The notes beneath the pieces are model-generated. The model was not told the DNA's origin and did not search any database. It was given only the letters and a program-made list of their open reading frames with translations. A stretch of 64,000 nt of DNA from Megascapheus bottae (Eukaryota > Chordata > Mammalia > Rodentia > Geomyidae), in assembly GCA_024803745.1 (NCBI GenBank), contig JANJXV010000037.1, forward strand, positions 10,121,001 to 10,185,000, in the 5' to 3' direction. The position numbers were made by a program, and so were the translations under genes. Shown here piece after piece: positions 34,886 through 45,054 of this stretch; the stretch's first letter is position 1; each line of letters starts with the position of its first letter.

Positions 34886-35075
34886 TGCCCAGGCTGGTTC
34901 TTTTGCTCAAGACTAGTGCTTTCTCGCTTTGGCCCACAGCTCCACTGCCGGTTTTCTGGTGCTTAATTGTAGGTAAGGATCTCACAAACTTTCCTGCCTG
35001 GGCTGGCTTCGAACTGCAATTCCCAGATGTCAGCCTCCTGAGCTAGGATTGCAGGTGTGAGCCATCAGCACCTGG
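34886..35075 (-). mobile_element. B1-Geo SINE
   Basis: Reverse-oriented Geo and head adjoining the L1 insertion site. Confidence 0.75.
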
Positions 35076-35084
35076 TTATATTCT

Positions 35085-35330
35085 TTTTATTTTATTTTAT
35101 TTTTTATTTTTTTTGTCAGTTGTGGGACTTGAACTCTGGCCTGGACATTGTCCCTGAGCTCTTCACCTCAAGGCTCTCTCCCTACCACTTGAGCCATAGC
35201 ACCACTTCTGGTGGTTAATTGGAAATAAGAGTCTCACAGACTTTCATGCCCAGATTGGCTTTGAATCACGATCCTCAGACGTCAGCCTCTTGAGCTAGTA
35301 TTACAGACAAGAGCCACCATGTTCAGCTGG
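35085..35330 (-). mobile_element. B1-Geo SINE
   Basis: Full-length, with a (TTTTA)n-rich tail on the plus strand. Confidence 0.8.
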
Positions 35331-35659
35331 TTATATTCTTACTCTAACCACCAGAATAATCTTTTCATAGTAGGGGCAGATTATGACATCACCTAATTAT
35401 TATATTCAAAACCTAGGAACTCTAAATCTCAATCAAAATAAAAGCCAATGTCCTCACTGTGACTTATAGACATGTCTCCATCCTCTGTCTGTCTAATCTT
35501 GTTTTCTAGTCTCTGTTTTGTTTATGCTAGTCATACAGGTGACCTTGAAAATGCTGAGCATTTTCTTCTACCTCTACCTCTAGGACTTGGTCTTTGCTGT
35601 TCTGTCTTTCTGGAACTCTCTTTCTCTAGATGTCCCCTTGGCTAGCCCCCTCACCTGTT
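35331..35659. other. Unique sequence
   Basis: About 330 bp, nothing recognised. Confidence 0.4.
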
Positions 35660-36050
35660 TTAGATCTAGCTCAAAAGAGTGAATGCAGATTTAGGGACAT
35701 GAAAAAGATAGGGAAATATGGGGGAGAATGATGGAAGGCATGACATTGATCAAGATGCATCGTACATATAACCTGACGTGGAATTGGAACTCTTTGTACA
35801 ACTACTTAATAAAAAACAATAAAGTGTGAATGAGGATGAATATGGTTGAAGTATTTCATTTACAAATTGTTCTATTTGAAAATAGAACAATGAAACCTGT
35901 TGGAATTGTTTTAAGCAGAGGAATAAGAGAGAATGATAGAGGGAGGAAATTTGACTGAGATACATTGTATTCATATGTGACAATGTTACAATGAATCTCC
36001 CTTTCTGTAATATATATTAATCAAAATGCAATAAAAAGAAAGTAAAAAAA
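35660..36050 (+). mobile_element. Two adjacent LINE 3' ends
   Basis: The first ends ctttgtacaactacttaata near 35808. A second, differently ending element runs to an A-rich tail near 36050 with aataaaaagaaag. They may be two insertions or a rearranged one. Confidence 0.55.
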
Positions 36051-36305
36051 TAATCATCCTAAGAGAAGCCTCCCTTGATCTCCTGAATTCAATAGAATCC
36101 TTCTTATCATTCTTATGCACATAGCTTGCTTTGCTTTTGTAATAGTATTTATTATTCCTAGACATTAATATAAAATACCAGAGATTAATGTATACATGGT
36201 TGTTTACTAGTTGATTGAATTTTTTGTTACTGCCATATCACACTTGGCACATAGCACAGTGCCAGTCTAGCAATCATGAGGCCCTGAATTCAAACCCCTG
36301 TACCA

Positions 36306-36306
<1 letters not shown>
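36051..36306. other. Unique sequence
   Basis: Short unique block; a tRNA-like ccagtctagcaatcatgagg near 36262 may be a remnant ID monomer whose tail is the CA run that follows. Confidence 0.35.
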
Positions 36307-36353
<47 letters not shown>

Positions 36354-36565
36354 ACAAAACAAAAAAACAATGAAGAGCTGGGCCCTGGTGGCTCACGCCT
36401 GTAATCTTAGCTACTCAAGAGGCTGAGATCTGAGGATCACAGCACTAAACTCCATGAGACTCTTATCTCCAATTAACTTCCAGAAATCGCATTGTGGCTT
36501 AAATGTTAGTGCTGGCATTGAGCCGAAGAGTTCAAGCCCCACGGACCAAAAAAAAAAAAAAAAAG
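36307..36565 (+). mobile_element. (CA)n followed by B1-Geo SINE
   Basis: About 22 CA units (36307-36351), then a shortened B1-Geo from 36376 (gagctgggccctggtggctc) ending in about 17 A. Confidence 0.75.
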
Positions 36566-36607
36566 AACCAAGGTTAGCTCAAAACAAATGTGTGGCACAT
36601 GTATGTC

Positions 36608-36829
36608 TGTCATTCCTCAGACTTGAACTTGGGGCCTAGGAGCGAATTATTCTTGAGCATTTTTTGCTCAAGGCTAGCACTCAGTTCCACTTCCGGCTTT
36701 TTATTGGTAATTTGGAGCTAAGTGTTTCACATGGACTTCTTCTGCCCAGGCTGGCTTTAAACCATGATCCTCAGATCTCAACCTTTTGAGTAGCTAGGAT
36801 TACAAGTTTGCAGCACTGGCATCTGGCTA
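36608..36829 (-). mobile_element. B1-Geo SINE
   Basis: Reverse-oriented dimer ending with a degenerate head. Confidence 0.7.
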
Positions 36830-37082
36830 TCCTGAAACGTTTAATTGCTGGTTCAGGATAGTTATAAGATGCATAACTAATACTATAACATAGAGATATC
36901 CTTACTGGCTATTGCTGAGATAATTATGTTTTTCATTATCTTAAAGAGAACCGGGCTTCTTGTGCACCTCTAATTTTGTCTTTGTTTCTCATTTTCTTAT
37001 TTTTTTTAATGTTTCTCTGATGAATCAGCGTTTTTATCTAGTGAGCTTTTAAAACATAAACATGCTTGTTAAAATTGTTCTT
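36830..37082. other. Unique sequence
   Basis: About 250 bp, nothing recognised. Confidence 0.4.
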
Positions 37083-37099
37083 AAAAACATGTTAGGCAA

Positions 37100-37303
37100 G
37101 CCGGATGTGGTGACTCATGCCTATAATCCTAGTTACTCAGGAGGCTGAGATCTGAGGATCAGGGTTCAAAGCCAGTCTGGGCACTAAAGTCTGTGAGACT
37201 CTGATCTCCAATTAACCACCAGAAAAAATACTGGAAGTGGCATTGTGGCTCAAGGGGTAGGGTGGTAGCCTTGAAGGCTAATGACTGACAAACAAAACAA
37301 AAC
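37100..37303 (+). mobile_element. B1-Geo SINE with clear target duplication
   Basis: Flanked by aaaaacatgttaggcaa (37083-37099) and aaaaacatgctaggcaa (37304-37320), 17 bp with one mismatch. The 3' half of the Geo monomer is shortened. Confidence 0.9.
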
Positions 37304-37369
37304 AAAAACATGCTAGGCAAATGCCTTATCATTGAACTACATTCCTAGTACAATGCTGAGTATTTTTGA

Positions 37370-37488
37370 AAAGCCAGATTTATGTGTCTATAGTTCCAGC
37401 ATTTGTGAGTCTGACAGGAAGATTTTGAATTGGAGGCCAGATTGGGTTACATAATAAGACCCTGTCTTAAAACAAAACAAACAAAACC
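37370..37488 (+). mobile_element. B1-like monomer without Geo tail
   Basis: It has the 7SL-type body tctatagttccagcatttgt and an AAAC-rich tail into which, or beside which, the next IDL-Geo landed. Confidence 0.6.
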
Positions 37489-37489
37489 T

Positions 37490-37693
37490 GGGCTGGGAGT
37501 TTGGCCTAGTGTTTAAAGTGCTTGCCTAGCATGCACAAAGACCCGGGTTCGATTCCTTGGTACCACATACATACAAAAAAGCCGGAAGTGGTGCTGAGGC
37601 TCAAGTGGTAGAGCTCTAGCCTTGAGAAAGTCCAAAGACAGTGCTCAGGCCCTGAGCTCAAGCCCAGGACTGGCAAAAAAAAAAAAAAAAAAA
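37490..37693 (+). mobile_element. IDL-Geo SINE, young subtype, near intact
   Basis: Perfect B-box GGTTCGATTCC, an A-box-like tggcctagtg, the full Geo monomer and about 19 A. One of the best-preserved copies in the window. Confidence 0.92.
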
Positions 37694-38105
37694 CCTTTGA
37701 CATATCTTTAACTACGAAGAGTCTTTTCATTCATTTCATTATCCTACTCTGGATTACTTACTATTATATACACAAAGAGAAAATAAAGAATTGTCTGCAT
37801 TCAAATTATGTTTTTTTCTAGCTTTAGAACAAGAATCATAACTTTTATGCCTCAGCAAAATTGGGATAATAATATTTATCTCATAGGGTTATTGGGAGGC
37901 ATACATGGTATCATACATATGAAATATTTTGGAATAGTGTCTGGAACATTGTAAATGGTCAATACATTTTGGCTTTTGTCATCTAAACTACATTCCAAAA
38001 GCAGCCTTCCCTAATGTTCTTCAAGTGCCTAATAAATAGAGATGAGGATAAATATAGATGAAGGCCATATTTACATTCCTTGTTTTAAAAGTATAGGTTC
38101 AGTAG
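37694..38105. other. Unique sequence
   Basis: About 410 bp with no repeat or gene signature. Confidence 0.45.
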
Positions 38106-38109
38106 TACC

Positions 38110-38289
38110 ATTTTTTTTGCCAATCCTAGAGCTTGAACTCAGGGCCTAGGCACTGTCCTTGGGCTTTGTCAAGGCTAGTGCTCTACCATTTGAGCTACAG
38201 CATTACTTCCTGCTTTTTCAGTATATGTGGTACAGAGGAATTGAACCCAGGGCTTTGAGAATGCTAGGCAAGCACTCTACCACGAGGCT
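38110..38289 (-). mobile_element. IDL-Geo SINE, older subtype
   Basis: Reverse-oriented dimer with the older gagcttgaactcagg signature. Confidence 0.8.
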
Positions 38290-38701
38290 ATCTTAATGGA
38301 CCCAGAGCATAATTTTTGGATTGAACAGGGGCTAATTAAAAATAGGGTCACTCACAACAGATTGGAGAGGGACTCAACAAATGGGACTACATAAAAATAA
38401 AAAGTTTCTGCAAAGATAAAATCATAGCTACCAAAGTAGAAAGACAGCCAGCCAACTGGGAAAAGATATTTACCAATAATACATCAGACAAATGCTTAAT
38501 ATCCAGTATCTACAGGGAACTCAAGAAACTAATCCCCCCAAACCCAACAAACCAATCACTAAATGGGCAAGGGAACTAAAGAGATTTATCAAAAGAAGAG
38601 GTTAAAATAGCAGAAAAACATGAGAAAATGCTCATCATCCATGGTCATAAAGGAAATACAAATAAAAACAATCCTAAGATACCCAACTTACCCCAATTAG
38701 A

Positions 38702-39064
38702 ATGGCCATTATTCTGAACTCAGACAACGACAAATGCTGGCAGGGTTGTGGAGAAAGAGGAAACCTACTGCACTGCTGCTGGTGGGAATGTAAACTAGTT
38801 CAGCCACTCTGTAAAGCAGTGTGGAGGTTTCTTAAAGAACTGAAAATAGACCTTTCCTATGATCCCACCATATCACTCCTGGGCATCTATCCTGAACAAC
38901 ATAACCCAGGATATGATAAGGACACCTGCTTAGCTATGTTCATCTCTGCACTATTCACAATAGCCATGCGATGGAAACAACCCAGATGCCCTACTACAGA
39001 TGAATGGATACAAAAAAAATGTGACACACACACACGCACACACACACAATGGAATTTTACATAG
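38702..39064 (+). pseudogene. LINE-1 ORF2 C-terminal remnant
   Basis: An open 120-codon stretch with the conserved L1 ORF2 C-terminal motifs CWQGCGERGNLLHCC, VWRFLKELKIDLSYDPTISL and ALFTIAMRWKQPRCP. It is the Cys-rich tail of the reverse-transcriptase protein of a non-LTR retrotransposon, cut off from the endonuclease and RT domains by 5' truncation. Frame continuity fades upstream near 38.6 kb. The frame runs into a CA repeat before its stop. It is not a host gene. Confidence 0.8.
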
Positions 39065-39276
39065 CCGGCAGACAAGATAAAATAATGGCATTTGCTGGGA
39101 AGTGAACGAAATTAGAGCGAATCATGTTGAGTGAGATATGTCAAGGCCAAAGGAATAAAAGGTGCATGGTATCCTTAATATGTGGATATTAAATCCAAAT
39201 ATTACAAGAGCGATGACTTAATATTTGGGTACCCAAGGTTATGGTCTTGGAGATATAAACATAACTACATAGACAT

Positions 39277-39538
39277 AAAAATCTATGATGGGCTATATAC
39301 TCTATATTTTATAGATTCATATGTATCTATGACATATAAACCCTCAATTTTAATTATGTTCTAAAAATCTATGATGGGCTATATACTCTATATTTTATAG
39401 ATTCATATGTATCTATGACATATAAACCCTCAATTTTAATTATGTTCTAAAAATCTATGATGGGCTATATACTCTATATTTTATAGATTCATATGTATCT
39501 ATGACATATAAACCCTCAATTTTAATTATGTTCTAAAA
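39277..39538 (+). repeat. 86-bp unit repeated three times in tandem
   Basis: Units beginning atctatgatgggctatata start at 39281, 39367 and 39453, a strict 86-bp period. The units look identical or nearly so. The related minus-strand L1 (34.26-34.89 kb) has a single copy of this segment, so the expansion is specific to this copy or its subfamily. Confidence 0.95.
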
Positions 39539-39638
39539 TCTAAGTACTAGTGATTGTATATAGAGAATTCCTTCTTGAATACTTGTTTCTTAAACATAAC
39601 ATTTGAAACATGATGTAAAAACTGTTAATAAATTCTTT

Positions 39639-40014
39639 TTAAAATATATTTTTATTGTAATTAATAGAAAGTTTACATTATATTCTCCAGATTGAAGGTG
39701 TATTACTTAACAATCATTGCTACCCCTTCTCATATTTTTGTCCCTCCCCCATCAACTCCGCTCATCTTGTTTTCCCCCCTTCCCTATCCTATTTCAAATA
39801 AACAAACATATATACAATATATCAGATAACAAGGTAAGGTACTCTAACAATATGATATAACCAAGGGACAACAAAAGAGATGAGATATAACATAGTACAT
39901 TAAGAACAACAATCATTCATTATATGGCTCTTGTTTCTATATCTTGGAGGTTCTTTCATTTAGCCTCATCCTATATGGCCTTATGTATCTAGGTTTTGCT
40001 CTATTGTAAACCTC
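39639..40014 (-). mobile_element. LINE 3'-end insertion inside an L1 3'UTR
   Basis: About 375 bp bounded by aataaattcttt at 39627-39638 and 40015-40026, a 12-bp target duplication. On the minus strand it ends in an A/T-rich tail. Related ends lie at 42640-42790 (plus) and 60815-60950 (minus). Confidence 0.75.
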
Positions 40015-40044
40015 AATAAATTCTTTAATAAAAAAGAAATACTA

Positions 40045-40930
40045 CAAAAAGCTTTAAATAAATCAACACTTACATTTGCAAAAAAAAATAGGGTCACACA
40101 TGTGAGAAGTATTGAGTTCTGACTATAGTAGAACCTTGTGAAAGTAATAGTCTAAATCATCTAAGTCTGGAGCCCAGCAAGCCTGTGACATAATCTCATT
40201 TCTCCTTTTGTTAGGCCTTCTGCCATAACAAATTACTTTTGCTAGTCATTCCCTTCCTTGATTGTGAAAAAATGATATTCACTAAGTAATTTCCACTTGA
40301 TTGTTCAGGATCTATTATGTGTCTGTTTATTAAGGACTTTTTTGTTAGATGTGACAGAAAAAAATCTAACATCAAATAGCTTAAGTACATAAGGAATGAG
40401 TAACAATGGAGAATTCTAAAAGGTGGTTAATCTCAGTCATGCTTTGATCTAGGGGTGGAGCAGTGCTGCTGGGAGTTTCCCCTGTTTAGCTCTCAGTTCT
40501 GTCTTTTGCTGTGGCTGTATCACAATCATTTCCTACCACAAAGTGCTTACTTCTCAGCCTTGCCAAGCTTATATTCTCCTTTCTATGAGCAATTCTAGAA
40601 GAAAATACCCATGCATTTCTCACTAATCATTTCACGGTGTCTTTTTGCCCATTTCTGAGCCATCCTGGCATCCAGGGAAATATGGCAGTGACTCATAGGT
40701 CTGAGTCACACATTCACTTCAAAACTATGGAAGAGTCCACTCTACCCAAAGTTCATTCAGTCAGAGAAGAAAATGAAAGAGGTTTGCAAGAGGAAATTAG
40801 AGCCTTATTTCTAGAAAAAGGTTAAAGGATATTGAGCGGTAAGAGCAATGGCCCACTAGTAAGACCTTCTAGCCCATTTGCTGCTATATTTCTCTTCATA
40901 AATCTCTACTCCCCCCTCAATACATTATGT
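40045..40930. other. Unique sequence, no repeat or gene seen
   Basis: About 890 bp unique island. The 62-codon frame at 40637-40825 has no recognisable homology. Confidence 0.5.
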
Positions 40931-40987
40931 ATTCACACATCTTTTTTCCTTTTTCTTCTTCCTCCCCCTAGCTCCTCTTTCTTTTGG

Positions 40988-41350
40988 TTCCTGTCCTTTT
41001 GCTCAAGTCTAACACTTTACCACTTGAGCCATAGCTCTACTCCAGCTTTTTTTTTCTACCAGTCTTGGGATTTGAACTCAGGGCCTGAGTACTGTCTCTG
41101 AACTTCTTTTGCTCAAGGCTAGCACTATAACACTTGAGCCACAGATCTACTTCCAGGCTTTTTTGTTTATATGGTATTGTGGAATGGAATCCGGAGCTTT
41201 AGGCTTTCGGCTAACACTCTACCCCTAAGCCACGTTCCCAGATCTACTTCTGGCTTATTGAAGCTAGAGTCTCATATGTATTTCTGCTTGGCCTGGCTTC
41301 AATCTATAATCCTCAGATCTTGGCTAGGATTATAGGCATGACTCACTAGT
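40988..41350 (-). mobile_element. Nested reverse-oriented SINEs
   Basis: An outer B1-Geo begins at about 40988 with the Geo monomer and resumes around 41235 with linker and B1-like head. Between them (about 41050-41233) lies a diverged IDL-Geo whose flanks share ctact..agctt/ctacttctggctt-like sequence. Confidence 0.6.
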
Positions 41351-41369
41351 GCTCTGCCACTTTTTTTTT

Positions 41370-41815
41370 TTTTGGTTTTGTTTTTTTGTGAGGCTTGAGC
41401 CTAGGTGCTGTCCTTGAGCTCTTCAGCTCAAGGCTACTGCCCTACCACTTAAGCCATAGTGCCACTTCCGGTTTTCTGGTGGTTAATTAGAGATAGCATT
41501 CTCATGGACTTTTTTTTTTTTTTTTTGCCAGTCTTGGGCTTAAGCTCAGGGCCTGAGCACTGTCCTTGGATTTTTCTCAAGTCTAGAACTCTACCACTTG
41601 AGCCTCAGCACCACTTCTAGCTTTTTCTAAGTATGTGGTACCAAGGAATCAAACCCAAGTCTTCGTGCATGCTAGGCAGCACTCTACCACTAGGCCAAAC
41701 TCCCGGCCCTCTCATGGACTTTTAGTGCTCAGGCTGGCTTTGAACCGTGATCCTCAGATCTCAGCCTCCTAAGTAGCTAGGATTACAGGCTTGAGCCATC
41801 ATGCCCAGCATTGTC
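41370..41815 (-). mobile_element. B1-Geo SINE split by an IDL-Geo
   Basis: Parts at 41370-41513 and 41710-41815 join into a complete reverse-oriented B1-Geo. Confidence 0.85.
41514..41709 (-). mobile_element. IDL-Geo SINE, young subtype, nested
   Basis: Perfect 14-bp duplication tctcatggactttt (41500-41513 and 41710-41723, allowing for the tail's own T run) within the host B1-Geo linker. Confidence 0.92.
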
Positions 41816-42165
41816 ACATCTAATATACCTTTTTTTCAGCTTCTTCCTGAATATTGCCAATATTGAATTCTCAAAGGAGTTTCTCCTAGATACACTGGCC
41901 TTTTCCTCTTGAGATGTCCTTAGCTAAAGCACCCAAGTAATAATGAAAATTATAAGAATAAGCCTCAATTCCCCTTAATGTGTATGTGTATGTATGTGGA
42001 ATCATGTGATAGTGATGCCTTTACCATTAGACATACATATTACTGTAGCTCATAGCTTACAGTGGCATGCCACCATATAGAGATAACAGGCTGGGAACAG
42101 CTGATCTAGATTCCTTACTAGGTTCATGGATCAGTCAGCTCTTGTGCTATTGATCTGCTTCATAT
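41816..42165. other. Unique sequence
   Basis: About 350 bp; a TGTATG-like run near 41985 only. Confidence 0.4.
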
Positions 42166-42169
42166 TTTT

Positions 42170-42375
42170 ATTATTTAATTAATTAATTTTTGTCCCAGTA
42201 CTGGAGCTTGGACTGAAGACCTCTCACACTCATTGCTCTACTTCTTGGGCCATGCCTTCAGTCCAGCTTTTCACTATTTAATTGGAGATGGCTTTCTGTC
42301 TGAGTTGGCTTTGAAATGTCATCACTGAAGTCTCAGTATCCAGAGCAGTTAGGATAACAGGAGTGAGCTAACAAG
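42170..42375 (-). mobile_element. B1-Geo SINE, diverged
   Basis: (TTAA)n-rich tail on the plus strand, then an aged Geo monomer and head. Confidence 0.65.
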
Positions 42376-42382
42376 ACACTAT

Positions 42383-42588
42383 TTTATTTTAATTTTTTTG
42401 TTGATTAGGGGGCTTGAACTCTGGGCCAAGGTGCTGTCCCTGAGCTCTTCAGTTCAAGACCAGCTGTACCACCTAAGTCCCAGTGCCACATTGGGTTCTC
42501 TGGTGGTGTTAATTAGAGGGAAGAGTGTCATGGACTTTTGTGCCCAGGCTGGCTTTGAACAGTGATCTTCAGATCTGAGCCTCCTGAT
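42383..42588 (-). mobile_element. B1-Geo SINE, head truncated
   Basis: Good Geo monomer and linker; the head stops at gagcctcctga where LINE-like sequence begins. Confidence 0.75.
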
Positions 42589-42599
42589 ATTTTTAAATA

Positions 42600-42790
42600 G
42601 TTTTTAAAAGTAATTTTACATTGTTTAAAAAATATTACAGAAAGGGAGGGGGGAACAAAATGTTTAGGGCAGGGAAATGAGGACAAAAACATGAGAAGAG
42701 GTATCAATGTGACGTAATGTTCCTACTACCTGGTGAATGTAACTGTAACCCTTCTATACATTACCCTGACAATAAAAAATAAAATTAAAA
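42600..42790 (+). mobile_element. LINE 3' end
   Basis: It matches in reverse orientation the element at 39639-40014 (aaaacatgagaagaggtatc) and ends in caataaaaaataaaatt plus A tail. Confidence 0.6.
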
Positions 42791-42832
42791 AAAAGCACCA
42801 AGGTGGAAAATGTTACTTAAAACTTTTTAGCT

Positions 42833-43029
42833 GGGGCTAGGGCTGTGGTTTAGTGGTAGAGTGCTTGCATAGCATGCATGAGGCTCTGGGTTTGATTTCT
42901 CAGTACCGCAAACAGAAAAAGCTGGAAGTAGTGCTGTGACTCAAGTGGTAGAGTGCTAGCCTTGAGCTCAGGGACAATGCCCAGGCCCAGATTGGGCCCA
43001 GGACTGGCAAAAACAAAACAAACAAAAAA
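42833..43029 (+). mobile_element. IDL-Geo SINE
   Basis: Starts ggggctagggctgtggttta, and the Geo part has a short internal deletion. The tail is AAAAC units. Confidence 0.85.
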
Positions 43030-43151
43030 CTTCGTAGTTATATTACTTGCTCAGTGAGACAACTCAATCCCAACCAGATTAGCAATATCTTTGTTGAATT
43101 AAGTAGGCAATTAATGTACATTTTAAATGAGTAAATTAAAAGATAAGCCAA

Positions 43152-43387
43152 CAGCTGGGCACAGTGGCTCACACCTGTAATCCTAGCTACTCAGGAGGCT
43201 GAGATCTGAGAATCACAGTTTAAAGCCAGCCTGGGCACTAAAGGCCCTCAGACTCTTATCTCCAATTAACCACTAGAAAACCAGAAGTGGCCCTGTGGTT
43301 CAAGGGGTAGGGTAGTAGCCTTGAGCTGAAGAGCTCAGGGACTATGCCCAGGCCCAGAGTTCAAATCCCACAACCAAGAAAAAAAAA
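43152..43387 (+). mobile_element. B1-Geo SINE, near full length
   Basis: One of the cleanest B1-Geo copies: head (cagctgggcacagtggctca), linker tctccaattaaccac, full Geo monomer and A tail. Useful as a type copy. Confidence 0.9.
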
Positions 43388-43589
43388 TGCCACCAGTGAT
43401 GGGGAAAAATAGGTCTATATAATAACAATGACAATTTAATAGATCCCTGTAATGACACTTTAATTACTGTGCTTTAATTATTAGATTATATCTCTTTCCT
43501 TAACTAAATTCCTCTTCTAAATTGTGAGTAACTAGAGTATGGCTAACACTGAGCTACATTCCCAGCCCTAAAACCTTTATGCCATTCAA

Positions 43590-44085
43590 GGACATTATCA
43601 AGCACATAAAAGACAGCTTAGAAAATAGAAGAAAATATTTGCAATAATATATCTGAAAAGATTCTAGTATTCATGAGTACTAGGAATCATGAATATACAA
43701 AATTAGTTATAACTCAACAATGAAAAAAATAATTTTAAAACAGCCAAAGAACATTCCTAGACATTTCCTTAAAGAAAATGGCAATAAGCTCATAAAAATG
43801 CTCAATCTCATTAGTCATTAGGGAAAGATGAGCTATGTCTTCACACCAATAGAATGGCCTCTTGAAAAACAAAAAACACAAAATACTATGTATTGGCAAG
43901 GATGAGGAGAGATTAAAAGTCTCACAGTTGTCTGGAGGAATAAAAATTAATGCAGGACACTGTGGAAAACAGTTTAGTGTTTCATCAGTCAATTAACTAG
44001 AAAATTACTATATGATTCAGTAATTACACTTGTCTATAAGCATAAGAATTGAAAGAAGCCGTTGTAAAAGGGCTAAAAGGACATA
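43590..44085 (+). mobile_element. Old LINE-1 ORF2 3' region
   Basis: Diverged L1 ORF2-end sequence (aatgctcaatctcattagtc, then ggcaaggatgaggagag). Frames are broken throughout. Confidence 0.65.
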
Positions 44086-44138
44086 CACTATAAGGTCATC
44101 TTAGGATGCTGAAGTTATAGGTAAATTTTGACATTACT

Positions 44139-44374
44139 TTTTTGTCAGTCATGGGGCTTGAACTCTGTCTGGGCCTAGGTGCTGTCCCTGAGCTCTTCAG
44201 CTCAATGCTAACACTCTACCACTTGAGCCACAGTGCCAGTTTGGGTTCTCTGGTGATTAATTGGGGATAAGAGTCTCATGGACTTTAGTGCCTGGGATGA
44301 CTTTGAACCACGATTCTCAGATCTCAGCTTCCTGAGGAGCTAGGATTACAGGCATGAGCCACTGGTGCCTGGCT
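44139..44374 (-). mobile_element. B1-Geo SINE, near full length
   Basis: Reverse-oriented complete dimer. Confidence 0.88.
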
Positions 44375-44442
44375 TTTACTCTTAGTTTTATACTTTGCAA
44401 AGGAATTATTTTTGTAACTTGGAGAGAATAAATAATCAATAT

Positions 44443-44745
44443 TGGGGCTGGATGAGCTCATCTGGGTAAAATTCCCAGCTACTTGGGAGGCAGACATCAG
44501 GAGAATCGAAGTTTGAAGCCAACCCAAACGAAAAGGTTGTAAGACTTTCCTCACCCCCCCCCCCATTTCAGTAACCGTCCAGGTATGCTAATCCTAGATT
44601 ACAAGGAAGACATAAGGAGGTAGATCATGGTCTGAGATTAGTTCAGCCTATATGGAAAATAACTAATGCCAGAAAGGGTTAGGTGCATGACTCAAGTGGG
44701 AAGGTGACTGTATAACAAGCATGAAGTCCTGAGCCCAAAAATCTA
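44443..44745 (+). mobile_element. Composite B1-like/ID-like SINE, old
   Basis: A B1-like left part (ggggctggatgagctcatct) is followed, after a C run at 44554-44563, by a diverged right part ending in tRNA-like sequence (ataacaagcatgaagtcctg). Its structure differs from both main families. Confidence 0.45.
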
Positions 44746-44750
44746 TGGAT

Positions 44751-44752
<2 letters not shown>

Positions 44753-44818
<66 letters not shown>
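44753..44818. repeat. (TC)n tract
   Basis: About 32 CT units in the tail position of the preceding composite SINE. Confidence 0.95.
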
Positions 44819-45054
44819 AGATATTGTTCCTGAAAGAAAAATAATCTCAGGATCATTAAAAATCTAGATAAATTGAAGAGAAAATAAAAATTATTTAGTA
44901 CCCTTCTACTAGTTTATGAGAATCACTGTATTTGGTATATTGTCTTTCAGGATTTGGTTGGAAAAATCCACTAGAAGCATCACAGAATCCCTCCTTCCCC
45001 ATTTCATGCTTCTGCATGCTTATCTTAGTATTCTCTAGATGCCTATGATATTTG

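Larger units (their letters stand above)
38295..40040 (+). mobile_element. LINE-1 3' portion with an internal later insertion
   Basis: It covers ORF2 sequence from about 38300, the ORF2 C-terminus (38702-39064) and the 3'UTR. The 3'UTR contains an 86-bp x 3 tandem repeat and, at 39639-40014, another LINE end. The true L1 terminus resumes at about 40015 with ttctttaataaaa. Confidence 0.85.

Noticed and set aside
37490..37693. Possible tRNA gene because of an intact B-box and A-box-like sequence
   Set aside because: It continues into the Geo monomer and poly-A and occurs in many copies: a SINE.
38702..39064. 120-codon frame as a host gene
   Set aside because: Its motifs are those of the LINE-1 ORF2 C-terminus and it lies inside an L1 copy; recorded as a pseudogene.
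39277..39538. CRISPR-like array
   Set aside because: Contiguous 86-bp units without spacers, in a vertebrate L1 3'UTR.
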